Source of the DNA: Lewinellaceae bacterium
Lineage (GTDB): Bacteria > Bacteroidota > Bacteroidia > Chitinophagales > Saprospiraceae
Direction of reading: 5' to 3'
Assembly: GCA_024644235.1 (NCBI GenBank)
Contig: JAHELJ010000019.1
Span: forward strand, 893-64,892
Length of the DNA: 64,000 nt
In this document: in pieces, positions 10,901 to 17,887 of the stretch
Layout: each line of letters opens with the position of its first letter
Position numbering within the stretch: position 1 is the first letter of the stretch
Position numbers and translations under genes: made by a program
The notes under the pieces: generated by a model
What the model was told of the DNA's origin: nothing
Databases searched by the model: none
The model's input: the letters and a program-made list of their open reading frames with translations, nothing else

Positions 10901-13900
10901 GCAGATCATCACCGAAGCGATTTTTGATGCTCTGGATGGCATTTCAGATGCAGCAGACAATTGCGGAGTCTTGGAGGTACGGTATATCGATGTCGTGATA
11001 AATCCGAGTTGTCCAATAGTTGTTGAGCGCACCTTTACCGTGTATGATAGTTGTGGATTATTTGCCAGCTGTGTACAGACTATAACAGTTGAAGATACCC
11101 AGGATCCGACAATTGTCTGTCCGGCAGATATTACTGCATTTGGTTGTACGACTAGCGATATCGGCGCAGCTACGGGATTGCCATTCAGCGACGTTGAACA
11201 AATCATCGATGAGGCTACTTTCGATGCGCTTGATGGCGTTTCAGATGCAGCAGATAATTGCGGCGTGTTGGAGGTTGGATATATCGATGTGGTCATAAGT
11301 CCAAGTTGTCCATTAATTGTAGAGCGAACGTTCACGGTGTACGACACTTGCGGACTGACAGCAAGTTGCTTGCAGACAATCACGATAGAAGATACTGAAC
11401 TGCCAACGATCATCTGTCCGGTGGATGTGGTTGAGGAGGGGTGTGTAGTGACGGATATTTTGACGATCACCGGGATTCCATATAGCCCTGTAGAGAATAG
11501 TATTGACGAATTGACTTTTGACGGGTTGGATGGCGTATCAGATGCAGCAGATAATTGTGGTGTATTGGAGATCCGGTATGTGGATGTCATCACCAATCCA
11601 AGTTGCCCGATTGAGATAGAGCGCACATTCACCGTGTACGACAGCTGCCTTCAGACTGCAACTTGTACGCAATTAATCACCATACAAGACATAACCGATC
11701 CGGCGATCACTTGTCCGGCGGATATCATTGGAGAAGGCTGTGATGAGCAGGATATTCTGTCCATAACCGGCCTGGCATTTAGCAATGTAGAAGTAACGAT
11801 AACCGAGTTGGTATTCGACGGGTTGGATGCATTTTCTGATGCCTCGGATAATTGTGGTGTTCTCGAAGTCCGCTACATCGATGTGATCACTCAGGCGAGC
11901 TGCCCGATGATTGTCGAACGAACCTTTACGGTATACGACAGTTGTAGTCTGACAGCAAGCTGTGTGCAAGAGATCCAAGTGGAAGACACTCAGGATCCGA
12001 CTATAACTTGCCCGGCAGATCAAACGATTGAAGGATGCTATGCGACCGATATTGCAGGTCCGACCGGGTTGCCATTAAGTTTTACTGAGCAGATTATCAC
12101 CGAAGCGATTTTTGATGCTCTGGATGGCGTTTCAGCCGCGGATGACAATTGCGGAGTCTTGGAGGTACGGTATATCGATGTCGTTGTTAGTCCGAGTTGT
12201 CCAATAGTTGTTGAGCGCACCTTTACCGTGTATGATAGTTGTGGATTATTTGCCAGCTGTGTACAAACTTTAACAGTTGAAGATACCCAGGACCCGACGA
12301 TCACCTGTCCAGCAGATATATCAGTGGCAGGTTGTGGAACAGAAGACCTTGAAACCCTGACAAGCTTACCCTTTAGTAATAGTACGAGCGTTATCGACAT
12401 TGCCACATTTGTAGGATTAGATGGCATTTCATCGGCGGGAGATAATTGCGGAGTACTGGAGGTACACTATCAGGATAACATCATTCAGGAAAGTTGCCCA
12501 CTTATTGTTGAGAGGACGTTCACTGTATTTGATACCTGTCTCTTGACGGCAACTTGCGTGCAGACTATTACGATTGATGATACAGAATTACCAACAATAA
12601 GCTGCCCGGATCAGATTGAAGTGCAATGCCGTGCGGAGGTTCCAAACCCATTCAGCACTCTTGATGCCTTTGAGGATGCAGGTGGAATTATTGCCGACAA
12701 TTGTGGTATCAATGATTTAAGCTTTCGGTTGGAATCCGAGGTTTCGGATGGGAACACTTGTCCTGAGATCATCACTCGGACCTACCGAATCGAAGATAAC
12801 TGTGGTAACCAGGTAACCTGTGTGCAAACCATCAGGATAAATGATACTATTCCTCCCGAAATGACTGGTATCCCAAGTGATGAAACGGTAGCATGCGATG
12901 AGGTGCCTGATCCACCACAGATAGGCTTAGATATTCAGGGAACAGACAATTGTGGACCGGTCACTATCACCTTCGAAGAAGAAACAATACCCGGAGAGTG
13001 TGAGGCTATCTATCAACTCTTGAGAAGATGGACTGCTACTGATGATTGTGGAAACCAAGTTGAGGCAAATCAAACAATTACCGTTGTGGACTGTAAGCCG
13101 GAGGTAAGCATCGAAATCAATCCAAATCCGGTTTGCCTGGGTGGTGATGTGACTTTAGAAGGTTTTGTCACCGGTAATTTCAGCGATCCCATCTATCGAT
13201 GGCAGATGTTTGTTAGTAACACCTGGGTGGATGTACCAGGTGGTCGTGATTTGGTGCATGTAATCACCAATGTGCAGATGACTCATGCAACTCAATATCG
13301 TATATTGATTGCCGGCAGAATACAAGACCTGATCAATCCGGATTGTAATGTCACATCAGACCCCGTCGAACTTGTAGTCATCCCACCGATCGTGACCAAT
13401 CTCGATGAGGAGATCTGTGAAGGCGAAAGCTATCGGGTTGGTACTTCCACATATACCATGTCGGGTTCCTACTCTGATGTACTTGTGGCAGCCAGTGGCT
13501 GCGACAGTGTCGTAAATCTGGACTTGATCGTCAACGAGCCATCCTTTGCAGAAATTGATGTAATCATTTGTGAGGGCGATACCTATCAGATTGGTTCGAC
13601 AGTATACAACGAAACAGGTACCTATGAAAAGACAATCGAGAGTGCAAAAGGTTGTGATAGTATTGTTACACTTAATCTAACAGTGATAGAACCGACAATT
13701 ACAAACGTTGATGCCGAGATCTGTGAGGGCAACTCTTATGCGATTGCTGGAGAAACATTTGATGAAGAGGGATCATATATTATCATACTTTCCGATCAAT
13801 ATGGATGCGATAGCATCCTTAACATAAACCTGGTCGTCTGGCCAAACTATAGCGAAGCTGTTTTTGCAAGTATTTGTGACGGAGAAATCTTTACAATCGC

Positions 13901-16900
13901 TGGACAAGATTTCAGCAGGAGTGGTATTTACAGCATTAACCTGATGTCTGTTCATGGCTGTGATAGTACAATTAATTTGAATCTGGATGTCACAGAAGCG
14001 TTATATGAGACACTCGATTTGTCTATTTGCACGGGCGATTCCGTTTTAATGGGAGGAGAATATTACAGTCAGTCAGGATCATACACTGATACCCTGATTG
14101 CAACCGGTGGGTGCGATAGCATCATCACCTTGAATTTGTTGGTGGTGGATGAACTGGTGACTGACCTCAATATTGAGATCTGTGAAGGCGAAAGTTACAC
14201 GGTGGGTTCCACTACATACACCGAAACAGGTGTGTACAGCGAGCTCTTTATATCGAGGGCCGGGTGTGACAGCCTGGTCAATTTGACGCTGACCGTTTTT
14301 CCTGTGAAGGACACTTCGATCCAGACTTCAATTTGTAAAGGTGAATTGTTCGTTGTTGCCGGACAGGTGCTGAATGAAACTGGCAGCTACGACTTCAGTC
14401 TCACCACTTCAGAGGGATGCGATAGTTTGATTCATGTGGATCTGGTGGTATTCGAACCATTTGACACCACTCATGTAATCAATATTTGCCAGGGAGAATC
14501 GGTTACAATCGGAGCTGAGACATACTTGACAAGTGGAGTTTACACACAAAATCATTTGACGCTTGACGGATGCGATAGTATCGTAGTAGTTGATCTTACT
14601 GTCAGTCCAGTTTATCAAATAGATCTGGTTAGAAACATATGTGAAGGAGGTTCAGTAACTGTTGGCCCCAATATATATTCCGAAACAGGATTTTATGCAG
14701 ATACACTTACGTCCATCGACGGCTGCGACAGCATAATCAATCTGGATCTGCAGGTTCTCGAATCACTGATTGACACCCTTGACGTCCAAATCTGTGAAGG
14801 CAGTTCGTATTCTTTGGGTAGTAACACCTATACAGAATCTGGAACCTACACAGAAAACTTCCTAAGTCAGGGAGGGTGTGACAGTATGGTGATCCTGAAC
14901 CTCAATGTCCTCACTACATTGACTGATACACTTCGAGTGGATCTTTGTGATGGAGAAAGCTATGATTTTGGTGGAGATGTTACATCAAACGCGGGAACAT
15001 ACCAAAAGTCATACGTATCTCGAAGCGGGTGCGACAGTATAGTAACTCTGATTCTTACTGTATTGCCAGTCTATAATGAAACAATTTCGGCAGAGATTTG
15101 TGAGGGTGAATCCTATCTGTTTGGAGGAACAAACTACAATGAACCGGGGACTTATGCCCACACTTTTACCGCTTTTAGTGGCTGTGATAGTACGATCAGT
15201 CTTAACCTCGCGGTGACTCCAGTAAAGAGAAGAACGATCAATCAGCAGATTTGCTTTGGTCAATTCTATACATTTGGCGAGCAAACACTGGGTCAGAGTG
15301 GAACTTACCTGGATACCTTACTTTCTGTCAATGGCTGCGATAGTATAGTCACTTTGAATCTCACCATAAAAGACGTACTTCGAGATACCATTGACGCCGA
15401 AATATGCCTAGGTCAGACCTACAATTTCGATGGCACACAACTTGATCAACCAGGTACGTATGAAGCCACATTTGCTACCCAAGCTGGTTGCGACAGTATT
15501 GTCACCTTGTTGTTGGCAGTCAGTGAAATATTGAAGGACACGATCAATGCTCAAATTTGTCTGGGCCAGACCTATGATTTCAACGGGATGATCTTAGATT
15601 CATCCGGAACTTATGAGTATTCTTCTACTACGAATGCGGGTTGTGACAGTTTAGTCACTCTTCATCTCGTCGTGACAGACATTCTACGTGATACCATCGA
15701 GGCTACCATTTGCGAAGCTAGTTCAATCGACTTTAATGGATCATTATTGACTGAAGAGGGAACTTATGAATATGCAACTATCACGGCAGACGGCTGCGAC
15801 AGTATCGTCACGATGTTGCTTAGTACCAGTCCAAACAAATCTTCGAGCATGGCAGTAGAGATCTGTGAAGGTCAGACCTATGACTTTTTCGGTGTTGTGC
15901 TCAATGAGGCTGGAACCTATCAGCACTCTCTTTCAACTCATGACGGTTGCGATAGTGTCATCACCCTTGATCTTTCCATCAATACATCTATCAATACTAA
16001 TATATCAGCGGAAATCTGTCCCGGTCAAAGCTTCGACTTCAATGGAGTGTCAATCACGGAAGCCGGTACATACTTTGATACGCTATCCAGCAGCTTTGGA
16101 TGCGACAGTATTGTCACCCTTGAGGTAACGGTCAGGGATGTGCTCCGAGATACAATCTATGAGAATATCTGTGAAGGACAGTCGTTCAATTTTAATGGCA
16201 CTGCCCTCAATCGCGCCGGTGAATATCAAGACACTAGTTTGAGCAATGACGGTTGCCAGACGGTAATCACTCTATTCCTCGAGATTACCGACGTGCTGAC
16301 TGATTCGATTTCAGCTACAATTTGCGAAGGCGAAAGTTATAGCTTGGGATCAAGTTCATATAACTCAACCGGATCGTATTCTGAAACTTTCACAAGTTCA
16401 TCCGGATGCGATAGCATCGTCCATCTGAATCTGACCGTGCTTCCATCTATCTCTACTCAGCAAACTGTAGAGATCTGTGCCGGGGAAGATTATCAATTTG
16501 ATGGAGTCTCTTATTCAGAATCTTCATCTCTTTCTGCCACTTATACATCGGCATCCGGGTGTGATAGTACCGTCACTATTGATTTGCTGGTGATAGAACA
16601 GAAAGAAACGAATCTCTCTTATTCAATTTGCGATGGCGAGTCGATCGAGATTAATGGTAATACTTACACCACTGAGACCTCATTTACGGAGCAGTACTTG
16701 AGTGCAGGAGGCTGTGACAGTATCGTCACTTATGAGATTCTATTATTAAACAATCTTGATCCTAGAGTCAGTGATCACCAGATTTGCGAAGGTGAAAGCG
16801 TCCAGCTTTCTATTGAAGGTACGGGAAATGTTGCGGTGGTCTGGAGCCCGGCTGCCGGCTTATCATGTGTTGATTGTGTTGACCCGGTTGCATCACCTTC

Positions 16901-17513
16901 CGAAACGACAATCTACACAGTCACAGTGGAAGGATGTGGTGGTGCTCAGATCGTTCGCACATTAACGGTTGAAGTCTTTCCAAATCCTGATATCGTTGTG
17001 AGTCCGGATATGCTAATCCAATTGGGTGAGGCAGTGACCCTTTCTGCTACCACTTCTAATCCTAGCCACCTGATCTCATGGACAAACGAAAACTCAGGCA
17101 CAGTGATCTGCACAGGGTGTCCTACCATTGTTCAGCAACCACAGGAAACTACTGTATATCTGGCAACAGCCTCCAATGAGCTGGGCTGTAGCGTAGATGC
17201 TCCGGTTTTGGTTACCATCGAAGACCTTTGTGAAGTGGGAGAAATAGAAGCTGCAAACGCCTTCACACCTAATGGAGATGGTTTTAACGATAATTTTGAG
17301 ATCCGAAATACCGGCGATGCCGAGATTATATTGATCCAAGTCTACAATCGTTGGGGTGAGATCATGTTTGAATCGGAGACAATCGATGTGCTCTGGGATG
17401 GCACCCATCTTGGCGAACCCCTGAATCCGGGGGTATATATGTATCAGATTCAGGCAGTATGTGCGGAGGTGGAATCTGTAATCCTCACAGGGAATGTCAC
17501 ATTGATCAGATAA
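4935..17513 (+). CDS. Giant (4192-residue) T9SS-secreted HYR-like/51-residue repeat adhesin
   Basis: The start is followed by a signal peptide: a basic n-region (KKSSTKSSVSK), the hydrophobic core FFAVAFFLLLIALVV, and cleavage near VQGQA at about 35. Residues 36-400 are unique and Cys-rich; about 402-489 is PKD-like (YTWNFGSGA, then TITLTV). Two divergent HYR-like modules precede 19 units of exactly 99 residues (668-2548) and two shorter HYR-like modules follow. Next come 22 units of exactly 51 residues (2826-3947), Ig-like CxxC modules, and a CHU_C domain (ANAFTPNGDGFNDNFEI to the end). HYR and CHU_C domains are typical of Bacteroidota surface adhesins exported by T9SS. Each 99-residue unit carries six cysteines, implying heavy disulfide cross-linking. 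The size and architecture resemble SprB-class gliding or attachment adhesins. The ligand cannot be inferred. Confidence 0.93.
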   Translation: MKKSSTKSSVSKFFAVAFFLLLIALVVNPNLVQGQAGPSTWFSCDNVTNSNCLGTVPSLFVDLRNDPSQKWYSCKIQRGEKDSTCCMIPPVNNNEQCIEFKVLLHPDADAIILEIPESSEQEWKDDQDWWDASNCPGTCAPSSPGAKPSINTYRINCGPLRGGAQGDEPACLTSAMLNDTIFITFCQTGNNDNVYRIKSIKGGIDAEVITIQQGACGGSVSVETEDIDISTITWNSLDNPAYNAYLSTLCCDTSVLVSVPNGADLSDATWVGSVPILSYEVCGLPTGHLVCAGLDPVCAVAQIAIIQPPSVIVNDVTYCPQPASYYVEGIHPNRTLFDYWWYDGPGGTGTIVNSGNGQFDHTYTTPGTKSVIIEDPTVVWVDPGLDPSCTRDTVEFTISLYPLPPAEISGPAFICVNGTYNFSATDAGPGATYTWNFGSGASPGTHTGTNNAGRNPPPVTYTTCGDKTITLTVTSPDGCDSMTMITVPGDITPPDLSGCTLPEPTEECGGTAQNNANITAWHNNNISILQACAVDQCPISITHDFNLGDFTPDPSCGGGTTAGSITVTYTVSDGCQSSVISATYTIEDTAPPTIDPGELPDLTFECVANIPPPDTNFAVTDVCGAVSRVWLGDTPPGDPCNYVIVRTYRITDACDNITDITQTFTINDNVDPVIICPNDVTGEGCDDSDVLAISGLAYSTIPVVITEAVFEGLDATSDASDNCGIREINYVDVISNPSCPLIIQRTFTAIDSCNNTASCVQLITIQDTQDPTIVCPADITYEGCYATDLAALTGLAYSTTPVLISEAVFEALNGTPDADDNCGVFQITYQDAITNPSCPIIIDRTFIVYDSCGLTATCTQEITIEDTQDPTITCPADQTYEACTVADLAGLTGLAFTTVPVTITEATFEGLDGVSDADDNCGVLELTYVDVIVQQNCPLIVDRTFTVFDTCGLNTSCTQRITIQDTQDPTITCPANQTYDGCVAADLLSLTGLPYSPAESIIDEVTFDGLDGVSAADDNCGVLEVRYIDVITSTLCSLVIERTFTVYDTCLLSASCTQTITLQDIAPPTIVCPSDITGEGCQPPEIETISGLPYSATEQIITEAIFDALDGVSAADDNCGVVDVRYIDVIIQTSCPMIVERTFTVYDSCNLTASCVQTITVQDSQDPTLTCPADQIIEGCFISDITGPTGLPYSPVEQIISEAVYDALDGVSAADDNCGVLEVRYIDVITNSSCPIVVERTFTVFDSCGLNVSCVQTITVEDTQVPTITCPTDITWDGCNTGDILAATGLPFSDVIQTISETTFDGLDGVSDAADNCGVLEVQYVDVITNPSCPLVVERTFTVFDTCLLTAICLQTITVQDLVPPTIVCPVDVTYDGCVTTDLEPLSGLPYSPTESTIDETTFDGLDGVSEAADNCGVLEVRYIDVITNILCSLVVERTFTVYDSCLLTATCTQEITLEDNAPPTITCPADIIGEGCDEQDILSITGLAYSTVEVTISEIVFDGLDAISDAADNCGVVEVRYIDVITQVSCPLIVERTFTVYDSCGLTASCVQEIQVEDTQDPTITCPADQTIEGCYATDITGPTGLPLSFTEQIITEAIFDALDGVSAADDNCGVLEVRYIDVVTNPSCPIVVERTFTVYDSCGLFASCVQTITVEDTQDPTIVCPADITAFGCTTSDISTATGLPFSDIEQIIDEATFDALDGVSDAADNCGVLEVGYIDVIISPSCPLIVERTFTVYDTCGLTASCLQTITIEDTELPTIICPVDVVEEGCVVTDILTITGIPYSPVENSIDELTFDGLDGVSDAADNCGVLEIRYVDVITNPSCPIEIERTFTVYDSCLQTATCTQLITIQDITDPAITCPADIIGEGCDEQDILSITGLAFSNVEVTITELVFDGLDAFSDASDNCGVLEVRYIDVITQASCPMIVERTFTVYDSCGLTASCVQEIQVEDTQDPTITCPADQTIEGCYATDITGPTGLPLSFTEQIITEAIFDALDGISDAADNCGVLEVRYIDVVINPSCPIVVERTFTVYDSCGLFASCVQTITVEDTQDPTIVCPADITAFGCTTSDIGAATGLPFSDVEQIIDEATFDALDGVSDAADNCGVLEVGYIDVVISPSCPLIVERTFTVYDTCGLTASCLQTITIEDTELPTIICPVDVVEEGCVVTDILTITGIPYSPVENSIDELTFDGLDGVSDAADNCGVLEIRYVDVITNPSCPIEIERTFTVYDSCLQTATCTQLITIQDITDPAITCPADIIGEGCDEQDILSITGLAFSNVEVTITELVFDGLDAFSDASDNCGVLEVRYIDVITQASCPMIVERTFTVYDSCSLTASCVQEIQVEDTQDPTITCPADQTIEGCYATDIAGPTGLPLSFTEQIITEAIFDALDGVSAADDNCGVLEVRYIDVVVSPSCPIVVERTFTVYDSCGLFASCVQTLTVEDTQDPTITCPADISVAGCGTEDLETLTSLPFSNSTSVIDIATFVGLDGISSAGDNCGVLEVHYQDNIIQESCPLIVERTFTVFDTCLLTATCVQTITIDDTELPTISCPDQIEVQCRAEVPNPFSTLDAFEDAGGIIADNCGINDLSFRLESEVSDGNTCPEIITRTYRIEDNCGNQVTCVQTIRINDTIPPEMTGIPSDETVACDEVPDPPQIGLDIQGTDNCGPVTITFEEETIPGECEAIYQLLRRWTATDDCGNQVEANQTITVVDCKPEVSIEINPNPVCLGGDVTLEGFVTGNFSDPIYRWQMFVSNTWVDVPGGRDLVHVITNVQMTHATQYRILIAGRIQDLINPDCNVTSDPVELVVIPPIVTNLDEEICEGESYRVGTSTYTMSGSYSDVLVAASGCDSVVNLDLIVNEPSFAEIDVIICEGDTYQIGSTVYNETGTYEKTIESAKGCDSIVTLNLTVIEPTITNVDAEICEGNSYAIAGETFDEEGSYIIILSDQYGCDSILNINLVVWPNYSEAVFASICDGEIFTIAGQDFSRSGIYSINLMSVHGCDSTINLNLDVTEALYETLDLSICTGDSVLMGGEYYSQSGSYTDTLIATGGCDSIITLNLLVVDELVTDLNIEICEGESYTVGSTTYTETGVYSELFISRAGCDSLVNLTLTVFPVKDTSIQTSICKGELFVVAGQVLNETGSYDFSLTTSEGCDSLIHVDLVVFEPFDTTHVINICQGESVTIGAETYLTSGVYTQNHLTLDGCDSIVVVDLTVSPVYQIDLVRNICEGGSVTVGPNIYSETGFYADTLTSIDGCDSIINLDLQVLESLIDTLDVQICEGSSYSLGSNTYTESGTYTENFLSQGGCDSMVILNLNVLTTLTDTLRVDLCDGESYDFGGDVTSNAGTYQKSYVSRSGCDSIVTLILTVLPVYNETISAEICEGESYLFGGTNYNEPGTYAHTFTAFSGCDSTISLNLAVTPVKRRTINQQICFGQFYTFGEQTLGQSGTYLDTLLSVNGCDSIVTLNLTIKDVLRDTIDAEICLGQTYNFDGTQLDQPGTYEATFATQAGCDSIVTLLLAVSEILKDTINAQICLGQTYDFNGMILDSSGTYEYSSTTNAGCDSLVTLHLVVTDILRDTIEATICEASSIDFNGSLLTEEGTYEYATITADGCDSIVTMLLSTSPNKSSSMAVEICEGQTYDFFGVVLNEAGTYQHSLSTHDGCDSVITLDLSINTSINTNISAEICPGQSFDFNGVSITEAGTYFDTLSSSFGCDSIVTLEVTVRDVLRDTIYENICEGQSFNFNGTALNRAGEYQDTSLSNDGCQTVITLFLEITDVLTDSISATICEGESYSLGSSSYNSTGSYSETFTSSSGCDSIVHLNLTVLPSISTQQTVEICAGEDYQFDGVSYSESSSLSATYTSASGCDSTVTIDLLVIEQKETNLSYSICDGESIEINGNTYTTETSFTEQYLSAGGCDSIVTYEILLLNNLDPRVSDHQICEGESVQLSIEGTGNVAVVWSPAAGLSCVDCVDPVASPSETTIYTVTVEGCGGAQIVRTLTVEVFPNPDIVVSPDMLIQLGEAVTLSATTSNPSHLISWTNENSGTVICTGCPTIVQQPQETTVYLATASNELGCSVDAPVLVTIEDLCEVGEIEAANAFTPNGDGFNDNFEIRNTGDAEIILIQVYNRWGEIMFESETIDVLWDGTHLGEPLNPGVYMYQIQAVCAEVESVILTGNVTLIR
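6936..12578 (+). repeat. 19 tandem HYR-like units of exactly 297 bp (99 residues) arranged in a four-unit higher-order repeat
   Basis: Units start at 6936 + 297n, each with the pattern D-x-x-x-P-T-I-x-C-P, GC, DNCGV, SCP, ERTFTV, DSC, SC. By sequence the units fall into four classes that recur in order: 1/5/9/13/17, 2/6/10/14/18, 3/7/11/15/19 and 4/8/12/16. This gives a 1188-bp (396-residue) higher-order period. Homogeneity is highest in units 9-18 and decays toward both ends. Confidence 0.93.
10161..10753 (+). repeat. 593-bp direct repeat, second copy at 11349-11941
   Basis: Read base by base, 10161-10753 and 11349-11941 appear identical. The nearest differences are at 10160/11348 and 10754/11942. 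The offset is 1188 bp, one four-unit period. Synonymous sites are unchanged too, so the event is recent duplication or gene conversion. Confidence 0.9.
13410..16775 (+). repeat. 22 tandem units of exactly 153 bp (51 residues)
   Basis: Units beginning with an x-I-C-E-G motif and containing G-x-Y and GCDSIVTLNL repeat 22 times without any change of length (22 x 153 = 3366 bp). They belong to the same family as the array at 1-2436. Unit 19 departs by having GCQTV in place of GCDS. Confidence 0.92.
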
Positions 17514-17546
17514 AATGGAGACTATTTAGACTGCTATCATAGGGAT

Positions 17547-17586
17547 ATCCGCGGTTCAAGATCTTGACCGCGGATACCCACTTTTT
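17547..17586 (+). terminator. Probable intrinsic terminator of the giant adhesin gene
   Basis: ATCCGCGGTTCAAG (17547-17560) and CTTGACCGCGGAT (17563-17575) form a 13-bp stem with one bulged T, followed by a short T5 tract at 17582-17586. It lies 34 bp after the adhesin stop, where a terminator is expected. Confidence 0.7.
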
Positions 17587-17716
17587 AGCTGCAAGTTGGC
17601 AGTTGAAGAGCGCAACCTGATCGGGATACTACATTTATGTGCGCCTTCAACCACCGTAGTAGTTAGATCCTTCCAACTACTCATTCGTTGCCTGGCAAGT
17701 TATTTGCTCTTTTTTA

Positions 17717-17724
17717 TACCTTTA
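17717..17724 (+). promoter_or_regulatory. Candidate -7 element for the his operon leader
   Basis: TACCTTTA matches seven of eight positions of the Bacteroidota -7 consensus TAnnTTTG and lies 16 bases before the leader-peptide ATG. A second candidate, TACATTTA, is at 17630-17637. Neither has a well-spaced TTG -33 element, so the assignment is weak. Confidence 0.3.
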
Positions 17725-17739
17725 CAGGGTATTAGAAAA

Positions 17740-17793
17740 ATGACATATCACATTGTACATAGCGAACATCATCATCATGCGGGTTTTGCCTAG
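17740..17793 (+). CDS. hisL: Histidine operon leader peptide, 17 residues with six His
   Basis: The frame ATG-TAG encodes MTYHIVHSEHHHHAGFA, six histidines in 17 residues with four in a row. It lies 94 bp upstream of hisG. Such a His-rich peptide is the hallmark of translation-coupled attenuation of his operons: low charged tRNA-His stalls the ribosome at the His run (17767-17778). The stop codon at 17791-17793 abuts the antiterminator strand. A longer in-frame start exists upstream at 17596, but the His run and the geometry of the RNA segments favour this short form. The sequence is unrelated to enteric HisL apart from composition. Confidence 0.88.
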   Translation: MTYHIVHSEHHHHAGFA

Positions 17794-17868
17794 CAAGTGA
17801 TAGTTCCTCGTACGATTTGAAAATTGATACTAAGCGGCTTATCACTTGTGATAGGCCGCTTCTCATTT
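17746..17868 (+). promoter_or_regulatory. Four-segment his attenuator
   Basis: Segment 1 (17746-17755, TATCACATTG, inside hisL) can pair with segment 2 (17794-17802, CAAGTGATA) with one bulged A. Segment 2 can alternatively pair with segment 3 (17839-17848, ending TATCACTTG). Segment 3 overlaps the left arm of the terminator (17832-17845), whose right arm, segment 4, is 17848-17861. A ribosome stalled on the His codons would mask segment 1, freeing 2 to pair with 3 and allowing read-through. A ribosome at the stop codon would mask 2, letting the terminator form. The pairings are read directly from the sequence; the mechanism is by analogy with known his attenuators. Confidence 0.85.
17832..17868 (+). 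terminator. Attenuator terminator hairpin upstream of hisG
   Basis: AAGCGGCTTATCAC (17832-17845) pairs with GTGATAGGCCGCTT (17848-17861) with one G-T wobble. The innermost pairs must open to leave a loop of at least 4 bases. The tail TCTCATTTA is only moderately T-rich. It ends 20 bases before the hisG ATG. Confidence 0.8.
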
Positions 17869-17887
17869 ATAGCAAACACGCTTTATT

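Noticed and set aside
9911-11632. Long minus-strand open frames (up to 260 codons) opposite the giant adhesin array
   Set aside because: They are shadows of the plus-strand repeats: each recurs with the 297- or 1188-bp period, has no start-site signals, and its composition mirrors the coding strand.
6936-12578. Regular direct repeats that might suggest a CRISPR array
   Set aside because: The repeats are 297 and 153 bp, entirely coding and in frame, with no short repeat-spacer pattern and no cas genes.
17596-17739. Longer 65-codon version of the his leader peptide
   Set aside because: The upstream 48 codons have no His enrichment and are not needed; the short 17-codon form fits the attenuator segments.
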